Shown here piece by piece: positions 1 to 10,318 of a stretch of 64,000 nt of DNA. The position numbers and the translations under genes were made by a program. How positions within the stretch are numbered: position 1 is the stretch's first letter; each line of letters starts with the position of its first letter. This DNA comes from Eucalyptus grandis (lineage: Eukaryota > Streptophyta > Magnoliopsida > Myrtales > Myrtaceae): NCBI RefSeq assembly GCF_016545825.1, contig NC_052612.1, forward strand, positions 40,407,738 to 40,471,737, given 5' to 3'. Below the pieces are notes generated by a model that worked only from the letters and a program-made list of their open reading frames with translations, had not been told where the DNA came from and did no database searches.

Positions 1-2152
1 AACATATTTTTTAGTGAATTTAGATAGCAAATTTGTATTATGCTGTGTGAAAATCATGTTAGGTATCCTTTTTGCTGCAACAATAGGAAAAAAAAATTGT
101 GACATGAAACCAATAAAGCAAAGAAAGAATAATAAGAAATACAATGATAATCTAATGGTGCCATAAATACTGTAAACTAACGATGCATTTTGAGCCTTTA
201 GCGCCATTTTAAAAGCAACATGCTACCAGAGATTTGATTAATTAATAATTCAACTTCATTAGTAGAAGATTGCAAGCATTTTACGGAAGAGAGAAATGAA
301 CAAATTTGTTTAATTTAATAACTTAATATTGATATAAAATTTATTTCATATGACACAACTTAAAATCCACCTAGCAAATTTGAAAAGCAAATTTTAACTC
401 TCATACAAAAAATTAATAGAATCCGGGCGGTGAGATTTAACACAAATCCCCACTCAAAATCCTAATCCAGGGCGGTGAGATTTCATGACCCACCCAGCCT
501 AGTATCTTTGCTAGGGCTTCACGAAGGAAGGTGGGCTTCCCTTCCCTTGGAGGGTTGGCGGGAAGCCTCAAACGTTATCCTATATTTCCCAAGGAACTGG
601 GACTGCAGTTTAAGGACCTGCTCAGGTCCAAATATCTAACCTTTTTGCTATTTGAAAAGAAAATTTGAGATAGGTCTTCACCCAACACGCGGAATTTTGG
701 AGATTCTAGTACGGACAAAATCATGGGAATTTCCCATCAACTTCATACCCCCAAGATATTTGCTGCCGGTCTGTGTCTAGAAAGTCATCCTCCCGAGAAT
801 GCCAAAACTCTTTGTATTATTGTGTGTTTGTTCTGATTGCTGAACCCACTCAGCCATCGAGGAGGAGGCGGCGGTTTGGAATATGTTCTAGAAACCCAAA
901 CCTTTATTACTTTTTTATTTCTCAAGTCACGGCCTCTCCCCTCTCATTTCTTACCCACCGTCTCTCTACTCTCTAGTATTGAATAGAGAATATAATATGG
1001 CATTCTTAAATAAATAAATAAATAAAAGTAAAAAGTAACATTTTAACATCATTCTTTTAAAATACTTCATTGTAATAAAAGAACCAATAGGGTCAGTTAT
1101 AGAATGTACAAAGTAGATTTCAGGTTTAAACAATTGGAATCAATCCTAACATGTTCCAAGTTTCAAATTTAGAATTACCCATCCTAAGATTAATCCCTAA
1201 ATCACTTTATTGATCACTAAATATTAGTTGTTCTTCACGAGATCACTGAATTTAATATTGCCCCAATTCAACTTTTGCTATCCCTCTATAGAATTTCAAC
1301 TAATTTTATGATTTTAAAATACTTGATGGATGTGATTAAATTACCCCACTACCTCAAGCATTAATGTGCAGAAAATTTGTCAAAAAAAAAAAAAAACGAA
1401 GAAGAAGAAAAAAACGACCCCGAACTCTTGCTTTAGAGTTTGTAAGATTGGACTTCCAACATTAAGTCAAGCTTTCCTTTATTCAATAAGATATATTTGA
1501 TGTAATGGTTAGTAAAAGGTAACTTCTTCAATTGAATATATTGATTTTCTTCAATGGCCCATGCGTTTTATATATGAAATTATCATAAATTCTAAAAAAA
1601 GAGTCACGCACATAGAACCCCGCAATAGTAAAATTATTACGTGTAATTGGGCACATGATAGAGTGATAAAGAAATGGTAGCCCAGCGGAAGCTTGGCTAC
1701 GCTTTTCATTTATCAATTTTACATCTTTGTATTTCATTAAATTTGTCATGCTTTTTACTCGGTTTTCCATCTTTTTTTTCTTTTTTTCTCTATTTTTATT
1801 CTATTCTATCCATGCATTTTCTTTATGCCAATACTTCTTCTTCTTCTTTCTTTTGTATCCTCTCCGTTACAGAATTGTACTTTTTTTCCTTTTTAGTTTT
1901 TTTCTTCATATTGATCATCACGAATACTTTTGTGTACCTACCTTCCAATTTGCCTTAATTTGTTCTTTAATTGTCCATTTTAAAAATATATTCAATGACT
2001 TCAAAATACAATTGAATCATGGATTTTTTTTCCACATCAAATCATTTTTAGAATTTTAAATTTTAATCTACAATTTTCGCAGGCTTTACCTAATTATTTT
2101 CAGATGTTATGTTGAAATACGAGGGATTTCAAGATAAACCCTATTGGCTTCG
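1..2152. other. AT-rich intergenic flank, no supported gene
   Basis: No open frame here shows a recognisable domain; the longest are pyrimidine-rich and look accidental. A short phrase, GGGCGGTGAGATTT, occurs twice near 425 and 470. There is an A-tract near 1382 and a polypyrimidine stretch at 1760-1910. The stretch around 1880-1957 resembles 48815-48905, which was the upstream flank of the intact WAK gene before Copia-2 inserted. This may therefore be upstream DNA of another array member lying left of the window. Confidence 0.6.
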
Positions 2153-2157
2153 AGATG
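2153..2157. repeat. Target-site duplication AGATG (left) of Copia-1
   Basis: AGATG directly precedes the left LTR and is repeated at 9499-9503 directly after the right LTR. A perfect 5-bp match at both ends is the expected Ty1/copia integration footprint and fixes the element boundaries. Confidence 0.93.
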
Positions 2158-2608
2158 TGTTGGGATTGTCGGATTCCCAAAAACCGGATTCGACATTAAA
2201 TCGAACCCTTAAAACGAATGCGGAAGACGAGGCCCGGGAAATTCACATGTATCATTGATCCTAAAGCACACCACAGAATCGAGCGTACCTTGTTAGCCAC
2301 AGATTGAATACCGACGCCGATAAGATGAAGAGAAACCGATCCCGTTCGATCCGATAACGTTGATTAGCCTTGAAGGGAAGAGAGCGTCGCCCTTTTTCTT
2401 TTGTTTTTCTTTTGGAGGGAGAGAGGGAGAGGAACATACGTTAAAAATGCCAAAAGGTGTGTTCTCCCTCTCTTTCCTCCTTTATATACGTCCCTCCAAA
2501 AAACAAAGAAACGTACCCCTTCATCCATGGGCTCTAATCTTGTGGGCCGGGCATTTAGGCCCAACATGGGCGGACGGGCCAACTTAAGCCCATATCATAA
2601 AACCATCA
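2158..2608 (-). repeat. Copia-1 3' LTR
   Basis: A 451-bp LTR matching 9050-9498 with scattered substitutions, mostly transitions. It begins TGTTGGGATTG and ends ACCATCA on the plus strand. Confidence 0.95.
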
Positions 2609-2617
2609 TCTCCCACT
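2609..2617 (-). other. Copia-1 polypurine tract
   Basis: TCTCCCACT on the plus strand reads AGTGGGAGA on the element strand and directly abuts the 3' LTR, where plus-strand DNA synthesis is primed. Confidence 0.85.
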
Positions 2618-2833
2618 CGCACATGATGGGCCGAACATGATTCTCTTTACTTCTCCTCAACATTCATACCGGTGAATAATCCGTGCGACCAGCATACTTT
2701 GAGAGCTTGTTGCCATACATCTGTTAGGAATATATAACAGCTCATAATGGGCATCACACTCTGAGTAGATTTAGTATGTAGTACCCTAGATCGATTGATC
2801 ACATTTATATCTCTCTTGATCTCTTTTAAACAA

Positions 2834-2835
<2 letters not shown>

Positions 2836-2881
<46 letters not shown>
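2836..2881. repeat. (AT)n microsatellite
   Basis: About 23 uninterrupted AT units lie inside Copia-1, between the RNase H remnant and the polypurine tract. Confidence 0.97.
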
Positions 2882-2884
<3 letters not shown>

Positions 2885-3689
2885 ATTCACAATTATGATT
2901 ATCCCAAAGACAGTCATAATTGGTTAACCAATGAATACAAAACTACAATGTGATTTTCCAAATTTGATCTTCCTCTTTCCTTCAAACTCTTAATTTCAGT
3001 TCAGCTTGCTTTTCTAGAAATGTCCTATTAGATCGAATCAACTCATGACCATTGGCAACATCCTAAGATAGCAAATACTAAATAGAAATCTTGAGAATAA
3101 GTAAGAGTCATGAGGGGACTAAAAAATTGAGGAACTCTTTTCCTCAAGAGTCTCACACGACACAAAAGTTGAGATCAAACTTTTGCCACTCTTATTGGTC
3201 GTCTCATGCATACGTAGTATAAAATACGTATTACAATATTAACTCATTTCCCATGGAGCGTATGTCTACACCTTCAATACCGTACAGATGATAGTTCAGA
3301 CATACCTAATGTCTAACTTGAGTTCACGTATTTACTCATTCACAAAATTCATCAGAACTCAAATATGACATTATAGACAAATAAAGTAAAACATGTGGGG
3401 TATTTTATTTTCGGACACAGTAAATATTATGCCATCATCTTAACACTCAGTTAAGGCGACATACATATTTTAAGCTTGAACTCTCGATTATCATCTAGAT
3501 AATAAGCTTAAAAACAGTCTCATCTATATTTATCACACAGTAAATAGAGGCGATTACTGGTGTGAGTGGACCAATCTTATATATGTCTAACATACTTTCT
3601 CAACTTAAAGTAATGCACTGAGCATTAAGATGCATAAAGATCAAACAAAGATTCATAGGCATTAATGATGAAAAACACAAATTCATCAA

Positions 3690-5391
3690 ATGTGAACACT
3701 CTAGGGAAATTACAATCCAAGACATCAGACTCTACGCAATCCTAGAGATTTCATATGGCCACAAAACACATCTTTAGGTATTGGCTTTGTCATAGGATCT
3801 GCTATCATTCTATGCGTAATATGTACTGTAAGTTCACATCTTTTCGTGCAATCATATCTTTGACAAAATTATACTTGGTATCTATATGTTTGGTCTTGCC
3901 ATGATATTTGGATCTTTGGTGTACGCTTTTGCTGCTTGGCTATCACAGTTAACCAACAATGAATCTGCAGTACTTCCAATAACACATACATGATCCAATA
4001 ATCTCTTAAGCCAAACATCTTCTTATATTGCTGCTGATAATGCCACGAACTCAGTTTCCATTGTGGACAAGGCTATACACTTTTTTTCCTTACTGCTCCA
4101 ACATATGGTGCCATTATTCGGTAAGAAAACAAACCCAGAGGTAGATTTTCTTTCATCTAAATCTCCTCCCCAATTAGCATCAGAATAGCCTTAGAGTCGC
4201 AGATCCTTTCCTTAATAACTCAGCGTATAATCAGCAGTCCCCTTTAGATACCTTAGTATTCTCTTAACGGCCTTCTAATGTGCTGGACCTGGGTTGGATT
4301 GGTATCTACTCACCATTCCAACTGCAAAAACATATGTCAGGTCTTGTACACATCATAGCGTACATCAAGCTTCCAACAGCACTAGCATAAGGAACATGTT
4401 TCATTTGTTCCTTCTCTTGTGGAGTCCTTGGACACAATCTCACCTTTTGCAATAGGAGTGTCTATGGGTTTACAATCTTGCATACGAAATCGTTCAAGAA
4501 CCTTATTTATATATGTTTCTTGCGAAAGAGATAACGATCTCTTCGAACGATCTCTTGAAATTTTAACTCCAAGAATGTATGCAGCCTCACCCATATCCTT
4601 CGTCTCAAAGTTGGAAGACAACCAACTCTTGATAGTATTAACAAACTCCATATTGCTTTCGGCAATTAGTATATCATCAACATATAATGATATGATCACA
4701 AATTGATCTTTGGATCTTTTGATATATACACAATGATTCTCATCTATCATTGTAAAATCATATGCCATTATGGCATTATGAAAACGTATATATACCATTG
4801 TCTCGATGACTGCTTAAGGCCATATATCGACCTCAAAAGTCGACATACATTTTCTTCTTGGCATTCTTTAATGAAACTAGCAGGTTGTTCCATATATATT
4901 TATTCCTCTAATTCTCCATTGAGGAAAATAGTCTTTATATCCATTTGATGTAACTCAAGATCCATATTAACCACTATTGCCAGAATAATGCGAATTGAGG
5001 CAAATCTCACTACAAGAGAAAATGTTTCTTCATAATTAATTCCTTCCTATTGATTATACCCCTTCGCCACAAGGCGAGCCTTATGCTTTTCTATTAAGCT
5101 ATTAGCTTTTCGCTTTATTTTGAGAACCCACTTGTTTCCAATAGCTTTGCATCCTTTTTGAAGATCAACCAGTTCCTAAACTTGGTTTGATTTCATTGAC
5201 TCAATTTCCGATTTCATTGCATGAATCCATTTTTCCTTACTAGGGCAATTCAGAGCCTCATTAATATTTCTTGGCTCATCCTTATCTTGTGGAGCAACCA
5301 TAAAAGTTTCCCTTTCAATGTCAAAACGTCGATGGGGGAATACTTTGGCGACTTGTTCGCCGTATAGGAGATTGTACACTTTACACATCAT
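3690..5391 (-). pseudogene. Copia-1 reverse transcriptase and RNase H remnant
   Basis: The longest open piece, 4382-4798, contains the reverse-transcriptase catalytic motif YVDDIL and the following conserved block (KDMGEAAYILGVKI), typical of the RVT_2 domain of Ty1/copia. The piece at 5176-5391 matches the linker before the RT core (NEALNCPSKEKWIHAMKSEI). Between and beyond them the frame is broken repeatedly. The RNase H part near 3700-4330 is recognised only by position and scattered similarity. No functional enzyme is expected. Confidence 0.8.
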
Positions 5392-5527
5392 TCCTCATTA
5401 TGCTCCCACTAAGATTAGATAATGATGACGTCGTCTCATCATGTGGTTGCAATTGAGAATGAGTTGAATTTAATTCATCACTTCTCATATTACTCCCACT
5501 TGGCCGAACCCCACTAATATCATTATC

Positions 5528-6727
5528 TTAATCCAAGATTTCAAATAGGGAGTAATCTTCCCCTATTTCGCCATTCTTAGGAAATTCATCCTTTAAGAAT
5601 GTGACATCCCGTGATTCAAATTCAGTTATACTCCCACTTTCCTGCTCACCTATGAACACATACCCTTTCAAGTGTTCGGAGTATCTTATGAAAACACTCT
5701 TCTTTCCTCTGAGACCATATTTCCCAAATTTGTGAGAGGACTCATGAGTATAAGCAGCACAACCCCATGTCCATAACTCATATGGAGTGGAAGTAACTGA
5801 TTTGGAAGGCACCCGGTTAAGTATATAGGTAGCAGTTAACAACGCATCACTCCGAAAAGTGATAGGTAAGTTAACATGCGCCATCTTGGACCTAACCATT
5901 TCTAGTAGGGTTCTATTTCTTCTCTCCGCAACACCATTTTGTTGAGGAGTATATTGAATAGACAACTGTCTTTCTATTCCTTTTTCATCACATAATTTTC
6001 TGAACTCTTCAGATAAATATTCTCGACCTCGATCGGATCTCAATGCTTTTATTTTTTTGTCTAATTGATTTTCTACCAAGTTCATAAATCTTTTGAAACA
6101 ACTTAATGCTTCAGATTTATGAGAAATCAAATAGAAATATCCGAATCGAGTATAATCATCTATAAAAGTGATGAAATAAACAGCTCCATTCCTTCCTCTC
6201 ACATTCATTGGACCACAAACGTCAGAATGGATTAAATGCAGAGAAAATTCAGCTCTTTTACCTTTTCCAAATGGTTTCCTTGTCGTTTTCCCTACTAAGC
6301 AATGCTCACATCTGGGCAAATTGCCTTTTTCAATATTGCCCAACAAGCCCTCTTTGGCCAGTCTATTCATACGTTGTTGGCCAATATGACCAAGTCTAGC
6401 ATGCCACACATTCACATCATTATCATATGAATTAGGAGATGTGAGAAGGGAATAACAAACATTTGCATTAACATAGTCAATATCTAATGCAATGAAACCA
6501 TCCAGAAAATAACCACAAGCATGGTAGTTTGTATCCAAATACAAATCTACACCTCTATTATGGAAGTTCATATTAAAATCAAGCTTAACCAACACCAAAA
6601 CAGATACTAAATTTCGACGAGTCTCCAGAGCATATGGAACATCATGTAGGAACAAGGTGCGTCCACCACGCATGTTTAATTGGCAGGTGCCAATCCCTTT
6701 AACTTCAGCTCTAGAGTTATTTCCCAC
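5528..6727 (-). pseudogene. Copia-1 GAG-pre-integrase and integrase, long open block
   Basis: This 399-codon open block is the best preserved part of Copia-1. It has the zinc-binding pre-integrase module (WHARLGHIG, then CEHCLVGK) followed by an rve-type integrase core. The three catalytic acids can be placed in HSDVCGP, LRSDRGREYL and PQQNGVAERRNRT. It is cut off from the upstream protease by a frameshift near 6680-6730 and from the downstream RT by stops. An isolated integrase would not make the element autonomous. Confidence 0.88.
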
Positions 6728-6945
6728 ATAGATCCACTTAGTTCCAGTTGGTATTGTCGGAATTCCACGAAGGATTCTCTATCCTTCGCTACATGGTCTG
6801 TCGCTCTTGAATCTACAGTCCACAAAAGATTGGATTCAGCCAATAATACAGAACTTGACACATAAACAAAGTTCTCAAATGTACAAGAGTTGTTTACCTT
6901 TTTTCGGCTCACAACAGTTGCGAGCATAGTGACCTTTCTTGTCAC
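6676..6945 (-). pseudogene. Copia-1 aspartic protease remnant
   Basis: The frame contains WTVDSRATDHVAKD, the position of the usual DSGATDH protease motif. The glycine after the catalytic Asp-Ser is replaced by arginine, which should inactivate the enzyme. The block overlaps the integrase block in another frame, indicating a frameshift between them. Confidence 0.75.
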
Positions 6946-8283
6946 AATTGTAACACATCACCCTTGACATTTTCTTCACTTGAGAACGTTTTCCTCTCTT
7001 GTGTTGGTTAACTCTTGATTTTTTGCAATAAGGACTTGATCCTTTGCATTCCCACATATTGAACGAATCAATACGCTTGCGCTTAGAGCTCAAAGCCCTT
7101 TCTGAGCTAGAACCTGTATTGCAAATATCTATTTTCAGCTCAAATGCTGTTATGCGGTCCTTTACTAGCTCAAGGTGGCACACGGCATCCTCAAGATCTT
7201 CCATAACATGGTCAAGAGCTTCTAGTGCTTCTTGCTTTTCCAGCATATATTAAATCTTCATATTCAATATTTCACAATTGTTGCCGTTCATATCAGCAAT
7301 TACATTCTTAGTTGCTGAAACCATCGATCTGAACACATCAGACATATATGCACGAATAATTAATGCCTCTCATTTATGCATCCACTTTGCACAGACCATC
7401 ATATCAATGAACAATTTCAAGGTTTCAGAATCAAAAGGTCACTATGTTTCCGATCATCTTCCAAAAATCCTAACTTAAAATTATTATTAATATAATTGTC
7501 TTATACAAAATAAATTCTATGAAGTTACAAAAACTTCTATGAACTACCCACAGCAGTCAACAATAACAAAAAACAAATAATATTTGACATCAAATAGAAT
7601 AATAATGTTTTCGCAGAATACAATTATCCACTACACTAAGTAATATACACAGAGGAAAATATCAACATAGAAAGATATATTTACACCAAAAGCATCTCAA
7701 ACTAATCTAAGAAATAAATAGGGAATGTCCCTTCTAATCTATCAGTCAAAATATCTGAGAAATTTGAAGGCACATTTGCCAACCATGGAAAAACTTTTGG
7801 AGAGCTTTCATATCGCCTCCAAGGCGCATTCACTTTACGCCATGTGGCGTTCAATCTAAGGGTTGAAGTTTTGGTTAACTCAATCCTAGAATACTCTCTA
7901 ACAAAAGCTACAACTAGCCTCCTATAACCCGGGATCACGTTGATCTCCCATAGCCGATCTAACACTGCTTGCCATTCAGGTGGAAGAGTGTTCATCAAAG
8001 CCGGCACATTCTCAAAATCCGGCATAAGATAACCATTCCAGATGATTTCCTGTATCATCTGATTGACCCTGACCACATGTGATACTAAATCACTGTCATG
8101 CCACTGATAATTAGCTAACTCTATCATCAACCTTTTAAATCTTGCTTTACCTTCATCTGTTCTCAGGAATGCAGGTATCCGTGCATAACGCATCATAGTT
8201 CCTGCAACAAATGCAGAATTAAAAATGGATCGCTTATAATCCATAATGAACATAGGGAAAATACATAATTTTCCATGATTCAT
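6875..8283 (-). pseudogene. Copia-1 gag remnant with CCHC zinc knuckle
   Basis: The 7702-8283 piece resembles the copia capsid domain (LMNTLPPEWQAVLDRL corresponds to the usual LNSLPP motif). The 6875-7246 piece ends in a retroviral zinc knuckle, CYNCDKKGHYARNC (CX2CX4HX4C). About 450 bp between them hold no continuous frame. Gag would package element RNA in cytoplasmic particles; this copy is disrupted. Confidence 0.78.
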
Positions 8284-8345
8284 GCAACAAATGCAGAATA
8301 AAAAATGGATTACTCATAACCCACACTGACATAATTGAAAAAGAA
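8207..8345. repeat. Local tandem duplication at the gag 5' end
   Basis: The phrase GCAACAAATGCAGAAT, followed by AAAAATGGAT and a similar tail, occurs at about 8207 and again at about 8285. It forms two diverged direct copies of roughly 70 bp around the presumed gag start. Confidence 0.75.
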
Positions 8346-8370
8346 ACATATCCTTTTTTTTTTTTTCTGA

Positions 8371-8412
8371 GTCAACGGTCAAGTCAACGGATCAACGGTA
8401 GTCAACGGTCAA
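8371..8412 (-). promoter_or_regulatory. Cluster of five W-box cores in the Copia-1 leader
   Basis: On the element's sense strand TTGAC followed by C or T occurs five times, at plus-strand 8371-8375, 8378-8382, 8383-8387, 8401-8405 and 8408-8412. TTGAC[C/T] is the binding core of WRKY factors. The dense spacing suggests a real cluster, but activity is inferred only from the motif. Confidence 0.55.
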
Positions 8413-8597
8413 TGGTTGTCGGTCGGGTCACCGGTCGTCGGACCGGATGGGTCGGTCAAACCGGTCGGGCCGGGTCGGACGAACCGACCCGGCACGTGCC
8501 TCGCATGCGTGAGCGACCGGTCGGATCTTAGGTCGGGTCGCGTCTCGGGTCAGGTCGGTTCGCCGGTCGGGTCGGTCGCCGGCGATGACATCATCGA

Positions 8598-8667
8598 TGA
8601 CGTCATCCTAACGGTTATTGACCATTGGGTGATGTCTAACTGCTGGGATGACGTCATGGTGACGTCA
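8598..8667. promoter_or_regulatory. Three palindromic TGACGTCA boxes in the Copia-1 leader
   Basis: Perfect TGACGTCA octamers lie at 8598-8605, 8649-8656 and 8660-8667, with a near match at 8586-8593. TGACG cores are bound by TGA-type bZIP factors in plants. The surrounding 8400-8870 block is GC-rich with repeated GGTCGGGTC-like phrases, unlike the AT-rich surroundings. It sits between the primer site and gag. Confidence 0.55.
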
Positions 8668-9035
8668 TCATGCATCGGTTCGCCGACCGGCACCGTTGCG
8701 CACGTGCCGGTTCGCCAACCAGCGCGTGTGGCGCACGCGTTGGCTGAGCCAGCGCTTTAGGCGCGTGGCGCCCACGCGCATCGGCTTCTGGCCGCGCGTG
8801 TGGGTGCATCCGGCGTCTCCCGGCGACGTTCGACCCATCGACGGACTCGTCTCGACGAGCTCTTCCACCTTATGCTATCAGAAATCGATTTCGACTTACA
8901 GAAACTCGAAAAAATGGATGAATAGTGCTCGGTGTCGGGATTTTTCGCCCCGATCCGTGTCAGCCGATTATTTTCACGAAAAATCAATCAAAAATCATTC
9001 ATAAACATGAAAGGGGTCGGGAAAACATGAACTAG

Positions 9036-9048
9036 GGATGTGATACCA
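9036..9048 (-). other. Copia-1 primer-binding site (initiator tRNA-Met)
   Basis: Directly inside the 5' LTR the minus strand reads TTGGTATCACATCCC. Its TGGTATCA core is complementary to the 3' end of plant initiator tRNA-Met, the usual primer for plant copia elements. Confidence 0.85.
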
Positions 9049-9049
9049 A

Positions 9050-9498
9050 TGTTGGGATTGTTGGATTCCCAAAAACCGGATTCGACACTAAATCGAACCC
9101 CTAAAACGAATGCGGAAGACGAGCCCCGGAAATTCACATGTATCACCGATCCTAAAGCACACCACAGAATTGAGCGTATCTTGTTAGCCACAAATTAAAT
9201 ACCGACGCCGATAAGAGGAAGAGAAACCAATCCCATTCGATCTGATAACGTTGATTAGCCTTGAAGGGAAGAGAGCGTCGCATTTTTCTTTTGTTTTTCT
9301 TTTGGAGGGAGAGAGGGAGAGGAACGTATGTTAAAAATGCCAAAAGGTGTGTTCTCCCTCTCTTTCCTCCCTTATATACGTCCCTCCAAAAAACAAAGAA
9401 ACGTACCCCTTCATTCATGGGCCCTAATCTTGTGGGCCGGGTTTTTAGGCCCAACATGGGTGGACGGGCCAACTTAAGCCCATCACATAAAACCATCA
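9050..9498 (-). repeat. Copia-1 5' LTR
   Basis: A 449-bp LTR, direct copy of 2158-2608. As the 5' LTR on the minus strand it would hold the promoter. The TSD copy AGATG follows at 9499-9503. Confidence 0.95.
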
Positions 9499-9503
9499 AG
9501 ATG

Positions 9504-10318
9504 TAATACAATAATCGCTCTTTTAAATTTGCCTGCTTCTTAATTGGCTCAACTCTGACTGTTAGCATGGCGATCCCATTTTGATGATTGCTTTCATGTG
9601 TTAACGTCTATTTCTTGTCGGACGCCTTCACCGGTACTAGACCCGATGAATGAGGATGTAAACTACCTCTGTGGACCCAACATATGATCATGCGAATACC
9701 AAGTGGACAACCACGGCGACGATGCAAATTGTATATCATGTCCCGATGGATGATGATGCAGAGTACCGTGCGGAACCAACGGATGATGATGATGGTGAAA
9801 ACTACCCTGGGGACCTTGTTGTAGAAGAATCTGTTGCACCGTTTAAGTTGCCGCTGTCTTCATTTCCACGAAGACCAAACTTCATTCGAATTGATGAGAA
9901 TCTCACCAGCAAGATGCTATAGAAGAATACTACAGACCATGAAATAAGCAGAATCGTCCTGTAATGCAACTAAAGTGTTCCCAAATCCTAACATTGCACA
10001 AATACACGAAATATCTTGTCTGTAGAAGACTAGATTGCCTAACTAATCATCTGAATGGATAATAGTAAGGTGATACTTTTTGGTAGATTATAGTTTGCGT
10101 GCATGCCAAACATATGTAAAATAACAGGTAATTGAGATCGTGTATCTTTATCGTTCTAAACTGCGAATGAGCAGATGGAACTCGGATGAAGTTATCTGAG
10201 TTTCGGACCTCACTGACATAGAGAAATCATGCCAAGCTCGAATTGATCGAGTCCTTACGTGGGCAATTGGATGATGATTTTGCTCAAGAGTGGAAGGATT
10301 GACATGTTGTGCTCTTAT
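9504..10318. other. Spacer with an unassigned short ORF (9671-9922, plus)
   Basis: This is the 3' flank of the WAK pseudogene. An 83-codon plus-strand frame at 9671-9922 contains acidic runs (DDDD) encoded by GATGAT repeats and no recognised domain. The repeats resemble each other (GATGAATGAGGATG, GATGGATGATGATG), suggesting a decayed short tandem repeat. I would not call it a gene. Nothing else is supported. Confidence 0.5.

Larger units (their letters stand above)
2158..9498 (-). mobile_element. Copia-1: full-length, decayed Ty1/copia retrotransposon
   Basis: The element is bounded by two directly repeated LTRs starting TG and ending CA, with matching AGATG duplications outside. Read on the minus strand, the order is 5' LTR, initiator-Met primer site, GC-rich leader, gag, protease, integrase, reverse transcriptase, RNase H, polypurine tract, 3' LTR. 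Integrase before reverse transcriptase is the Ty1/copia order. The LTRs differ by roughly 6% by eye, so the insertion is old. Coding regions carry many stops and frameshifts, so the copy should be non-autonomous. Confidence 0.95.

Noticed and set aside
8416..8760. Plus-strand frame in the GC-rich Copia-1 leader
   Set aside because: Low-complexity product of GGTCGGGTC-type repeats, antisense to the element, with no domain.
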